Source of the DNA: JBIKVP01 sp044356745
GTDB taxonomy: Bacteria; Pseudomonadota; Alphaproteobacteria; Rhizobiales; Beijerinckiaceae
DNA: 24,777 bases
Direction: 5' to 3'
Assembly (NCBI GenBank): GCA_044356745.1
Contig: JBIKVP010000025.1
Coordinates: 1-24,777, forward strand
Part shown: piece by piece, positions 16,773-24,670 of the stretch
Layout of the letters: each line of letters begins with the position of its first letter
Position numbering within the stretch: position 1 is the first letter of the stretch
Position numbers and translations under genes: made by a program
Notes under the pieces: generated by a model
What the model was told of the DNA's origin: nothing
Database searches by the model: none
What the model saw: the letters and a program-made list of their open reading frames with translations, nothing else

Positions 16773-17560
16773 ACACTTCACACAACACCATTTCCATTCA
16801 TGATCGCGGCCTCACACTGGGTGATGGTGTTTTTGACACCGCACTTGTCAAAGATGGTCAAATAATATGGGAGGATTTGCATATTGCGCGTTTAATACGC
16901 CATGCAGCAGCGATTGGCATCATGATAAAATATGATGACATTCAAGCCGACATGCATCGTGCACTTGTAAACTTTTCAAACGCTTATGGCGCTCTGCGCA
17001 CGACAGTAACACGGGGTGTCACAGGACGTGGTTTATGGCCACAAAGTGAAATGATACCAACGCTTTTCTCAACCGTTCAACCGTTTGATCCCGCGCTGAT
17101 TGGCGCGGGCGTAACGCTCACCACAACCACAATACGACGTAATGAAACATCGCCTACATCTTGTTTGAAAACGCTTAATTATCTTGATGCGGTTCTTGCC
17201 GCACGTGAAGCACATACTAAGGGTTTTGATGACGCACTTTTTTTGAACACGCAAGGACGCGCTGCTTGCACAACAATCGCGAATATCTTTGTGCTTAAGG
17301 GGCAAACTCTGCTTACGCCGCCGCTTGATGATGGTGCAATTGATGGCATTATGCGCCACACGCTCTTGAAAAATCCCCCTCAAGGGTTTGAAGCACGCGC
17401 GCAAAGCCTTACCCTTAATGATATGGAAAAAGCGGATGGTTTGTTTCTAACCAATTCATTGCGCCTCATTCGTCCCGTGACACGATGGAATGAGATCAAC
17501 TTTGATTCTAGCTCTGCAATAATACCTTTGAACGAACATATATTTTCACTTGAGCTGTAA
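16769..17560 (+). CDS. pabC: Aminodeoxychorismate lyase (class IV PLP aminotransferase fold)
   Basis: 263 residues. PabC removes pyruvate from aminodeoxychorismate to give p-aminobenzoate. The class IV start is HDRGLTLGDGVFDTALV. The PLP Lys is Lys134 in CLKTLNYLDAVLA. The later motif reads GRAACTTIANIFVL; the Glu that E. coli PabC has in this stretch appears to be replaced by Cys. A C-terminal motif MEKADGLFLTNSLRLIRPV is typical of the lyase. Position after pabB and pabA with an ATGA overlap supports the role. A D-amino-acid or branched-chain aminotransferase is the alternative for this fold. Confidence 0.9.
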   Translation: MNTSHNTISIHDRGLTLGDGVFDTALVKDGQIIWEDLHIARLIRHAAAIGIMIKYDDIQADMHRALVNFSNAYGALRTTVTRGVTGRGLWPQSEMIPTLFSTVQPFDPALIGAGVTLTTTTIRRNETSPTSCLKTLNYLDAVLAAREAHTKGFDDALFLNTQGRAACTTIANIFVLKGQTLLTPPLDDGAIDGIMRHTLLKNPPQGFEARAQSLTLNDMEKADGLFLTNSLRLIRPVTRWNEINFDSSSAIIPLNEHIFSLEL

Positions 17561-17632
17561 CTGGAGTCAAAACAATACCAAACATACTGCTTTATCCATC
17601 ATACGCTCTTGCATTCAACACGAAGCTGCTGC

Positions 17633-17665
17633 AAAAAGAGGCGAATTTTAATCCGCTCTTTTTTT
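17633..17665 (+). terminator. Possible rho-independent terminator after pabC
   Basis: AAAAAGAG-GCG and CGC-TCTTTTT form a stem with one bulged G around a 10-base AT-rich loop, ending in seven T. It would end the pab transcript 73 bases after pabC and just before the sdhC ribosome site. Part of the T-run pairs with the A-run, so efficiency is uncertain. Confidence 0.45.
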
Positions 17666-17680
17666 GAAAGATGCTCTTTA

Positions 17681-18100
17681 ATGGTTGAGACACCACCCTC
17701 CCCTTCGCCAGTAACAATCCAAGCGGCGAGACCGCTTTCGCCTCACCTGCAAGTCTATGAATGGTCATGGACAATGGCGATGTCGATTGCGCACCGTATC
17801 ACAGGTGCAGCACTTTATGGAGGCACGCTTTTACTCGCGGCGTGGCTTGTCGCTCTCATGTGTGGTTCAGCCGTTTATGATCAATTCACAATGATCGTGA
17901 CATCTATTCCGGGGCGTCTGGTACTCTTTGGCTACACGTGGGTCTTAATACATCATATGCTGGGCGGCATCCGTCATTTCATTTGGGATATTGGCTCAGG
18001 GTATGGCCCAATCGCACGTCGCAACCTCGCCATCATCAATTTCGTTGGCTCTGTTATTCTAACAGTGGCTTTGTGGGCTGTTGCCTACAGTGTGCGCTAA
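17681..18100 (+). CDS. sdhC: Succinate dehydrogenase cytochrome b556 subunit
   Basis: 139 residues, three membrane helices. SdhC anchors complex II, binds ubiquinone and shares haem b. RPLSPHLQVYEW (about 16-27) and SIAHRITG are the family signature; Ser and Arg there line the quinone site. HHMLGGIRHFIWD carries the haem-ligand His and the H-x3-G-I-R-H motif. The ATG at 17681 with GAAAG ten bases upstream gives the expected length; an earlier in-frame ATG at 17609 would add 24 basic residues across the hairpin region. First gene of sdhC-D-A. Confidence 0.94.
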   Translation: MVETPPSPSPVTIQAARPLSPHLQVYEWSWTMAMSIAHRITGAALYGGTLLLAAWLVALMCGSAVYDQFTMIVTSIPGRLVLFGYTWVLIHHMLGGIRHFIWDIGSGYGPIARRNLAIINFVGSVILTVALWAVAYSVR

Positions 18101-18121
18101 TTTTTTCGAGGGATTGTGATC

Positions 18122-18514
18122 ATGAAATCGTCCTCCTCCATGCAAACGCCGATGGCGCGCGTTAAAGGTTTAGGCTCTGCCAAATCCGGTACAGAGCATT
18201 TCTGGCATCAACGCTTGAGTGCGATTGCTAATGTGCCACTCACCCTTGCGTTTGTCACAATCGTGATTTGCCTTTTAGGAAAATCACATGCGGATGCATT
18301 GATCTTTCTGGCCAAACCGCACGTAAGCCTCGTGATGATCTTATTTGTTGCCGTGGGGCTGTTTCATATGCGCCTTGGTATGCAAGTGATCATTGAAGAT
18401 TATGTGCATCATGAGGGCGCTAAAATCCTTGCCCTTATCGCTAACACATTCTTTGCCTTGGGTGTTGGGGCAGTTTGCCTTTTCGCTCTCCTTAAAATCA
18501 GCTTTGGAGCCTAA
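18122..18514 (+). CDS. sdhD: Succinate dehydrogenase hydrophobic membrane anchor subunit
   Basis: 130 residues, three membrane helices. The N-terminus has GTEHFWHQRLSAIANVPLTL. The second helix has HMRLGMQVIIEDYVHHEGAK, the H-x3-G-x4-EDY pattern of SdhD, with the candidate haem His. The ATG at 18122 has GAGGGA eight bases upstream; a GTG at 18116 is too close to that site. Three bases separate its stop from sdhA, consistent with one transcript. Confidence 0.94.
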   Translation: MKSSSSMQTPMARVKGLGSAKSGTEHFWHQRLSAIANVPLTLAFVTIVICLLGKSHADALIFLAKPHVSLVMILFVAVGLFHMRLGMQVIIEDYVHHEGAKILALIANTFFALGVGAVCLFALLKISFGA

Positions 18515-18517
18515 ACG

Positions 18518-20341
18518 ATGGCCGCAACCCATGCTTCCCCTTCCCTCAACGGACAGGCTTACGCCATCACGGATCATACATTTGATGTTGTAGTAGTCGG
18601 TGCAGGTGGCGCGGGACTTCGCGCCACTGTTGGCTGCGCTCAAGCTGGTTTACGCACCGCATGTATCAGTAAAGTGTTCCCGACACGCTCGCATACAGTC
18701 GCCGCACAGGGTGGCATCTCTGCTGCTCTTGGCAATATGGGCGAAGATGACTGGCGCTTTCACATGTATGATACCGTTAAAGGGTCAGACTGGCTTGGCG
18801 ATCAGGATGCGATTGAATATCTTGTGCGTAATGCTCCTGCTGCCGTGTATGAACTTGAACATTGGGGCGTACCCTTCTCGCGCACGCAAGAAGGTAAGAT
18901 TTATCAACGTCCTTTCGGCGGTATGACAACGCATTTCGGCAAGGGAACCGCGCAACGCACGTGTGCTGCTGCTGATCGGACAGGTCACGCCATTTTGCAT
19001 ACGCTCTATGGGCAAGCACTGCGTAATAACACCGAATTTTTCATCGAATATTTTGCGATTGACCTCATCATGGATGAAGCTGGGCGCTGTGTGGGTGTCG
19101 TTGCTCTCAAAATGGATGATGGTACGCTGCATCGCTTCCGTGCACATCTTGTCATTTTGGCGACGGGTGGTTATGGCCGTGCGTATTTCTCGGCGACCTC
19201 AGCGCACACCTGCACAGGTGATGGTTCTGCCATGGTGCTTAGAGCGGGTCTTCCGCTTCAAGATATGGAATTTGTGCAATTTCACCCAACGGGAATTTAT
19301 GGCGCAGGCTGTCTGATTACGGAGGGGGCACGCGGCGAAGGCGGCTACCTGACAAATTCCGAGGGCGAGCGCTTTATGGAGCGTTATGCACCTTCGGCCA
19401 AAGATCTTGCCTCACGCGATGTCGTCTCACGCGCCATGACGATGGAAATTCGCGGTGGACGCGGCGTAGGTAAAGAAAAAGATCATATTTATCTGCACCT
19501 TGATCACCTTGATCCAAAAATTCTGCATGAGCGCCTGCCCGGCATTTCCGAAAGTGCACAGATTTTTGCTGGTGTTGATGTCACCAAAGAGCCAATCCCC
19601 GTCTTGCCAACAGTGCATTACAACATGGGCGGTATTCCAACCAACTATCACGGCGAAGTGCTCACCAAGAAAAACGGCAACCCTGACACGATTGTTCCCG
19701 GTCTGATGGCCATTGGAGAGGCGGCGTGCGTATCTGTACACGGTGCGAATCGTCTGGGTTCCAACTCACTGATTGATCTTGTGGTGTTTGGCAGAGCAGC
19801 AGGTCTTAAAGCGGCGTCGCTCGTTACCCCAGGTGAAAAGCACGCAGAATTGCCCAAAAATGCAGGTGAACTTGCTTTGTCGCGCCTTGACCGCTTCCGC
19901 TACGCGAGCGGAGGGACATCAACCGCTGAGCTTCGCTTAAGAATGCAGAAAACAATGCAAAACAATTGTGCTGTGTTCCGCACTGGCGAAGTGCTTGATG
20001 AAGGACACACCCTCATTCATCAAGTCTGGAATGGTATTACGGATATTAAGACAACAGATCGCTCACTGATCTGGAATTCTGATCTGATTGAAACGCTTGA
20101 GTTTGACAATCTCATCACACAAGCCGTGGTCACCATGGATTCAGCGCGTAGCCGCACGGAATCCCGTGGTGCACATGCACGTGAAGATTTCCCCGATCGT
20201 GATGATCAAAATTGGATGAAGCACACGCTGTCATTCATTGATGATACAAAACGCACCGTTACTCTTGATGATCGTCCCGTTCATACCTACACGATGAGCA
20301 ACGACATCGAATATATTGCGCCGAAGGCAAGGGTGTATTAA
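18518..20341 (+). CDS. sdhA: Succinate dehydrogenase flavoprotein subunit
   Basis: 607 residues, full length for alphaproteobacteria. SdhA oxidises succinate to fumarate. VVVGAGGAGLRA (about 25-36) is the FAD dinucleotide motif. His59 in TRSHTVAAQGG is the covalent FAD attachment site. QFHPTGIYGAGCLITEGARGEGG and HGANRLGSNSLIDLVVFGR hold catalytic His and Arg residues. The C-terminus ends PKARVY. GGAG lies eight bases before the ATG. The iron-sulphur subunit sdhB, normally next, is missing: eight bases after the stop comes queF on the other strand. Confidence 0.97.
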   Translation: MAATHASPSLNGQAYAITDHTFDVVVVGAGGAGLRATVGCAQAGLRTACISKVFPTRSHTVAAQGGISAALGNMGEDDWRFHMYDTVKGSDWLGDQDAIEYLVRNAPAAVYELEHWGVPFSRTQEGKIYQRPFGGMTTHFGKGTAQRTCAAADRTGHAILHTLYGQALRNNTEFFIEYFAIDLIMDEAGRCVGVVALKMDDGTLHRFRAHLVILATGGYGRAYFSATSAHTCTGDGSAMVLRAGLPLQDMEFVQFHPTGIYGAGCLITEGARGEGGYLTNSEGERFMERYAPSAKDLASRDVVSRAMTMEIRGGRGVGKEKDHIYLHLDHLDPKILHERLPGISESAQIFAGVDVTKEPIPVLPTVHYNMGGIPTNYHGEVLTKKNGNPDTIVPGLMAIGEAACVSVHGANRLGSNSLIDLVVFGRAAGLKAASLVTPGEKHAELPKNAGELALSRLDRFRYASGGTSTAELRLRMQKTMQNNCAVFRTGEVLDEGHTLIHQVWNGITDIKTTDRSLIWNSDLIETLEFDNLITQAVVTMDSARSRTESRGAHAREDFPDRDDQNWMKHTLSFIDDTKRTVTLDDRPVHTYTMSNDIEYIAPKARVY

Positions 20342-20349
20342 AAATGGTT

Positions 20350-20802
20350 TTAACGCCCTCGATAGGGCGCGACACCCTGCTCGGGCAACCAGAGGTTCTG
20401 TGGCTGCGTGCCATGTTGCCAGAAGACATCAATCGGAATGCCGCCCCGTGGATACCAATACCCCCCAATGCGTAGGAATTTTGGCTCAATAAGTGCAGCG
20501 ATACGCTTGCCAATTCCAATAGTGCAATCTTCATGAAATGCGCCATGATTGCGAAATGCGAACAAATAAAGCTTGAGCGATTTTGACTCAAGCAACCATT
20601 GATCAGGCACATAATCAATCATCAATATGCCAAAATCAGGCTGTCCAGTCACAGGACAGATGGAGGTAAATTCTGGGCATGTAAAGCGTGCCACATAAGG
20701 CGTATCACAATGTGGATTGGGCACACGATCAAGCACAGCCTGCTCAGGTGTTGAAGGCACTGTGCTTGATTGCCCTAAATGAAGCGGTGTATCGTGTATC
20801 AT
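20350..20802 (-). CDS. queF: NADPH-dependent 7-cyano-7-deazaguanine reductase (preQ0 reductase)
   Basis: 150 residues, the short single-domain QueF. It reduces the nitrile of preQ0 to preQ1 for queuosine in tRNA. Cys49 in SICPVTGQPDF forms the thioimide and Asp56 is the acid. The QueF motif ESKSLKLY (72-79) and HGAFHEDC bind NADPH and substrate. The ATG at 20802 has AGGC upstream and gives the family length; the ATG at 20835 would add 11 atypical residues. It is the only queuosine gene seen here and is divergent from eno. Confidence 0.94.
   Translation of the reverse strand: MIHDTPLHLGQSSTVPSTPEQAVLDRVPNPHCDTPYVARFTCPEFTSICPVTGQPDFGILMIDYVPDQWLLESKSLKLYLFAFRNHGAFHEDCTIGIGKRIAALIEPKFLRIGGYWYPRGGIPIDVFWQHGTQPQNLWLPEQGVAPYRGR
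20354..20369 (-). terminator. Weak hairpin at the sdhA/queF junction
   Basis: CGCCCT-CGAT-AGGGCG is a perfect 6-bp hairpin inside the last codons of queF. On the minus strand it is followed about ten bases later by ATTTTT. It may help end queF or block convergent transcription from sdhA. Confidence 0.3.
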
Positions 20803-20891
20803 GATGAGGCCTATGTAAAATTTATAAAACAGCATTTAAACAAGACACTGTAGGCGAGCAAGCCTTCTCTTAAAAGGTCACACCTCTCCCC

Positions 20892-20919
20892 TTGCGACAT
20901 TGTAATTTTTCGTTAAAAG
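20892..20919 (+). promoter_or_regulatory. Possible eno promoter
   Basis: TTGCGA (20892-20897), a 16-base spacer and TAAAAG (20914-20919) lie about 40 bases before the eno start codon. The match to a housekeeping promoter is moderate. TTAAAAGGT occurs twice in this gap, once here and once about 42 bases upstream. Confidence 0.35.
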
Positions 20920-20956
20920 GTGGGCAGCTTTTATATCCGTTTTTCAGGAGTCATCC

Positions 20957-22234
20957 GTGACCGCAATTATTGACATTATCGCCCGTGAAATTCTTGATAG
21001 CCGTGGCAATCCAACCGTTGAGGTCGATGTATTGCTTGAGGATGGCTCAATGGGGCGCGCGGCTGTTCCCTCAGGGGCATCAACTGGCGCACATGAAGCG
21101 GTTGAGCTGCGTGATGGTGATAAAAAACGCTATATGGGCAAAGGTGTTCTTAAAGCCGTTGAAGCGGTTAATCGCGATATTTTTGAAGCTTTAAGCGGTC
21201 TTGACGCAGAAAATCAGATCAAAATTGATTCCGCAATGCTTGAGCTGGATGGCACACCCAACAAATCGCGTCTGGGCGCGAATGCCATTCTGGGCGTATC
21301 GCTTGCGGTGGCAAAAGCTGCAGCTCAAGCCAGTGGTTTACCGCTTTACCGTTATATTGGCGGCGTCAGTGCGCGCACTCTGCCCGTTCCAATGATGAAT
21401 ATTATCAATGGCGGGGCTCATGCCGATAACCCCATTGATTTTCAGGAATTCATGATTTTACCTGTCGGTGCATCATCGCTTGCTGAAGCTGTACGCATGG
21501 GCGCTGAAGTCTTTCATACTTTGAAAAAAGCACTCAAAGACGCTGGGCATAACACAAATGTTGGTGATGAGGGTGGCTTTGCGCCTAATCTGCCCTCAGC
21601 AAAAGCAGCGCTTGATTTCATCATGAAAGCGATTGAAACGGCGGGCTTCACACCAGGGGATGATATGCTTCTCGGCCTTGATTGTGCCGCGACCGAGTTT
21701 TTCAAAGAGGGTGCGTATCACTATGAAGGTGAGCGCAAAACCCGTGATCCTAAAGCACAGGCCAAATATCTTGCCAAACTTGTCTCCGATTATCCAATAC
21801 GAACCATTGAAGACGGCATGAGCGAGGATGACTGGGAAGGCTGGAAAATCCTGACAGATTTAACGGGGCATAATTGCCAGCTTGTTGGCGATGATCTGTT
21901 TGTGACAAACGTTACACGCCTTGAGCAAGGCATTAAAGCGGGTGTCGGAAACTCAATCCTTGTCAAAGTCAATCAGATCGGCTCGTTGACAGAAACGTTA
22001 GCAGCTGTCGATATGGCGCACCGTGCAGGATATACAGCGGTGATGTCTCATCGTTCTGGAGAAACTGAAGATTCAACGATTGCTGATCTTGCAGTCGCCA
22101 CAAACTGTGGGCAAATCAAAACCGGTTCACTCGCGCGCTCGGATCGGTTAGCGAAATATAATCAGCTCATCCGTATTGAACAGGAGCTTGGCCCACAGGC
22201 AATTTATGCGGGGCGCACTGCGTTAAGAGTATAA
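20957..22234 (+). CDS. eno: Enolase (phosphopyruvate hydratase)
   Basis: 425 residues. Enolase converts 2-phosphoglycerate to phosphoenolpyruvate. The N-terminus IIAREILDSRGNPTVEVDV and the loop SGASTGAHEAVELRD are standard. Catalytic Lys337 (VKVNQIGS), the signature SHRSGETEDSTIADLAVA (from 364, with Arg366 and Ser367) and Lys388 keep a constant offset of four from E. coli numbering. Metal ligands include Glu and Asp in IEDGMSEDDW and GDDLFVTN. The start is GTG with CAGGAG six bases upstream. It converges on murJ with a 33-base gap. Confidence 0.97.
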   Translation: MTAIIDIIAREILDSRGNPTVEVDVLLEDGSMGRAAVPSGASTGAHEAVELRDGDKKRYMGKGVLKAVEAVNRDIFEALSGLDAENQIKIDSAMLELDGTPNKSRLGANAILGVSLAVAKAAAQASGLPLYRYIGGVSARTLPVPMMNIINGGAHADNPIDFQEFMILPVGASSLAEAVRMGAEVFHTLKKALKDAGHNTNVGDEGGFAPNLPSAKAALDFIMKAIETAGFTPGDDMLLGLDCAATEFFKEGAYHYEGERKTRDPKAQAKYLAKLVSDYPIRTIEDGMSEDDWEGWKILTDLTGHNCQLVGDDLFVTNVTRLEQGIKAGVGNSILVKVNQIGSLTETLAAVDMAHRAGYTAVMSHRSGETEDSTIADLAVATNCGQIKTGSLARSDRLAKYNQLIRIEQELGPQAIYAGRTALRV

Positions 22235-22267
22235 CGTAAAACATCTTATTAAAGAGGTGAAAAACTT

Positions 22268-23821
22268 TTATGTCCTTAAAGCACGCTTTAAGACAAGATA
22301 AAGCACACTGTAGATAAACAATGCGACACTCCCTAACAGGGCGAGTGTCATAAAAGTTGCTGGTAAAAGTCCGAGAACAGTCACATTTTCAAATGATCCC
22401 CACGCTGCAATACGGGGGTTGAGCCACATCACACATGCGCCCGTGATAAGCGATGCAAAACACACGAAAATGAGATGTTTGATGAGGTAGGAATCAGGTT
22501 TGATCCAACCTTTCACAAAAGCCCAAACGTATAAAATAGCAACGTTCATCCATGCACCGCACGCAGTTGAAAACGCAAGTCCAGCAGCACCATAAGTCGG
22601 CATAAGATAAAATTTGAGTGCAACATTGATCATGATGGCACTTAATGAGGCAATCACAGGGCGCATCGTGTCTTGGCGCGCATAAAAACTTGCAACAATC
22701 GCACGAAGGATCACCATTGCAGGCAAGCCAATCGCATAAGCGCTCAAAACCTCGCCGGCTTGTTGCGCAGCCTTCAAGTCAAAAGCACCACGCATAAACA
22801 AGGCTTCAAATAAAAGCTGTGGTGTAAGAAGGCACATCACGACACAAGGTGCTGCCAGAACAAGCGCAAAACTAATCGCCCGATTTTGTGCTCTAAAGGC
22901 AAGCGCTACATCGCCTTGTGCAATGAGGCGGCTCATATGGGGTAAAATCACCGTTCCAACAGCGATGCCAATCACCCCTAAAGGCAACTGATAAAGCCGA
23001 TCCGCATAATAAAGCGCTGAAGCCCCCCCGATCGCTAAAAATGTGACGAGAATGGTGTCAACAAACATCGCAAGTTGTGTACCCATAGAGCCAATCGTTG
23101 CCGGTGCAAATGCGCACAGAAAACCTTTGACATCGGATGTCATGGCAGGGCGTGTTATAATGGGGACAACACGCGCCCGCGCCGCCGCTCCGATCACCAA
23201 TATTAACTCCCAAATTCCTGCACTTAAAACACCCCATGCAGCAGCATAGGCAAATGTGTCTTTTGAAAGTGGGGCATCATGGGGCCAGATGCTGACACCT
23301 ATCAGTGCGATAATAATCGAGACATTCAGTAATACAGGCGCCGCTGCCGCCGCAATAAACCGCTCATGAGCGTTGAGCACACCCGAAATAAGTGTAACCA
23401 ATGAAATCAAGATCAGATAAGGAAACGTGATGCGCGTAAGGATCACCGCGAGCTCGAACGCATCAGCGCGCCCCGCAAAACCCGGCGCAAGCCATGTGAT
23501 TAATGTAGGCATAAAAACAATAGCGAGTACACTTAAAGCAAGCAAAACCAGCACAAGAAGCACGCCAATGATTCCTGCGAATTTGCGCGCAGCGTTCACA
23601 TCTTGTTGCATAAATACGCGTGCATAAGCAGGGATGAACGCGGCATTAAAAGCCCCTTCTGCAAAAATTGCACGAAAATGGTTGGGCAAACGGTTCGCAA
23701 CTGTAAACACATCCATAAGCACGCCTGCGCCAAGCACAGCAGCAAGTACAAGATCACGGATGAACCCTGTCAAACGTGAGAGCAACGTCCACCCACTGAC
23801 GGACAGAATTTTTTTGAGCAT
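22268..23821 (-). CDS. murJ: Lipid II flippase MurJ
   Basis: 517 residues with about 14 membrane helices. MurJ moves lipid II across the inner membrane for peptidoglycan synthesis. The N-terminus LSRLTGFIRDLVLAAVLGAG and FAEGAFNAAFIPAY match the MOP-family flippase. Arg16, Arg22, Asp37, Arg50 and Glu55 correspond to the essential cavity residues of E. coli MurJ with an offset of two. The gene often neighbours glnD in related bacteria; here it stands alone opposite eno. A perfect 8-bp inverted repeat CTTAAAGC-AC-GCTTTAAG at 22275-22292 covers its last codons and may act as a terminator. Confidence 0.95.
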   Translation of the reverse strand: MLKKILSVSGWTLLSRLTGFIRDLVLAAVLGAGVLMDVFTVANRLPNHFRAIFAEGAFNAAFIPAYARVFMQQDVNAARKFAGIIGVLLVLVLLALSVLAIVFMPTLITWLAPGFAGRADAFELAVILTRITFPYLILISLVTLISGVLNAHERFIAAAAAPVLLNVSIIIALIGVSIWPHDAPLSKDTFAYAAAWGVLSAGIWELILVIGAAARARVVPIITRPAMTSDVKGFLCAFAPATIGSMGTQLAMFVDTILVTFLAIGGASALYYADRLYQLPLGVIGIAVGTVILPHMSRLIAQGDVALAFRAQNRAISFALVLAAPCVVMCLLTPQLLFEALFMRGAFDLKAAQQAGEVLSAYAIGLPAMVILRAIVASFYARQDTMRPVIASLSAIMINVALKFYLMPTYGAAGLAFSTACGAWMNVAILYVWAFVKGWIKPDSYLIKHLIFVCFASLITGACVMWLNPRIAAWGSFENVTVLGLLPATFMTLALLGSVALFIYSVLYLVLKRALRT

Positions 23822-23987
23822 AAAAATGATTCCAACGCGCTACGCCTTTTCCCATGTGTGACAGCGCACGGCAAGCGCTTGAATGTCGTGTCATTCTCAA
23901 ATCATCGCTGGTGAGGTCATCAGCCGACAAGAGGAAAAGAAAAACGCCTCTCTTATAGCCGCAACAAATCATTTCAGGAGATACGTC

Positions 23988-24326
23988 ATGACAACCGTTC
24001 AAACACAAAAATCATCAAGCTCATTTTTCAAAAAATCAACACTCGCTGCGCTCGCTGTCAGTGCTGCACTCGTCGCCTCTGCAGGTGGTGCGCAAGCGGG
24101 CGGAGGCTGGAAATGGAAGCATCACCACAAAGGTTATTATGGTGGAGCAATTGCAGCTGGTGTTGTTGGCGGATTAGCCTTAGGCGCTTTAGCAGCTTCA
24201 TCACACCATGGTTATGCCAGACCAATGTATGTTTCTGGCGGAAGTGATTGCTATAAAGTACGTCGCAAATTCTGGTCTGATTATCACGGCGACTATATCG
24301 TGCGGCGCGTAACAGTGTGCGAGTAA
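23988..24326 (+). CDS. Small secreted protein of unknown function
   Basis: 112 residues. A signal peptide covers about 1-36 (KKSTLAALAVSAALVASAGG, cleavage after AQA). A His/Lys/Trp-rich patch (GGGWKWKHHHKGYYGG) and a Gly/Ala-rich hydrophobic stretch (AIAAGVVGGLALGALAAS) follow. The C-terminus has two Cys that bracket an aromatic/Arg segment (DCYKVRRKFW and RRVTVCE). Similar short proteins are common in Hyphomicrobiales and carry no assigned role; the Cys pair could form a periplasmic disulfide. CAGGAG seven bases before the ATG fixes the start; an upstream in-frame ATG at 23883 lacks a site and would bury the signal peptide. Confidence 0.8.
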   Translation: MTTVQTQKSSSSFFKKSTLAALAVSAALVASAGGAQAGGGWKWKHHHKGYYGGAIAAGVVGGLALGALAASSHHGYARPMYVSGGSDCYKVRRKFWSDYHGDYIVRRVTVCE

Positions 24327-24357
24327 GATTGCTCGAAAAAGAATATCATTTTTGATA

Positions 24358-24388
24358 CGCCGCACCGCCTTTAAGGGAAGGTGCGGCG
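24358..24388 (+). terminator. Strong GC-rich hairpin after the secreted protein gene
   Basis: CGCCGCACC and GGTGCGGCG form a perfect 9-bp stem, with CCTT/AAGG able to pair inside the loop. No T-run follows. A short palindrome GATCA-TG-TGATC starts at its last base (24388-24399). It probably ends or stabilises the transcript 30 bases after the stop codon. Confidence 0.6.
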
Positions 24389-24413
24389 ATCATGTGATCA
24401 TAAATGAGATGCA

Positions 24414-24608
24414 TTACTTTGAGGGCTTAACAGCTGGAATTTTATGCGTAGGTGAAATAAAATAATGTGTGTTTTGCTTACGGTTATCTAAAAGGCTTTT
24501 TTGAGGGGTATTTAAAGAATCTGAATTGACAGTAGATTTATGATCATCAGCCGCTGCTTTGTTTTGCTCTTGTGTCGTCATTGGTGTGTTTGAATCGGCT
24601 TTAATCAT
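24414..24608 (-). CDS. Short hypothetical protein
   Basis: 64 codons with a good ribosome site (AAAGGA, eight bases before the ATG). The product is polar, rich in Asn, Gln, Ser, Thr and Lys, with no membrane segment or recognisable motif, and is probably unstructured. It lies beside the IS end, convergent with the secreted protein gene beyond the hairpin. Whether it is expressed is uncertain; the ribosome site is the main support. Confidence 0.45.
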   Translation of the reverse strand: MIKADSNTPMTTQEQNKAAADDHKSTVNSDSLNTPQKSLLDNRKQNTHYFISPTHKIPAVKPSK

Positions 24609-24670
24609 CTTTAAATCCTTTGATATTCATCAAGCGCACTAAATAATAAAAGCATTTAAATCAAAGACTA

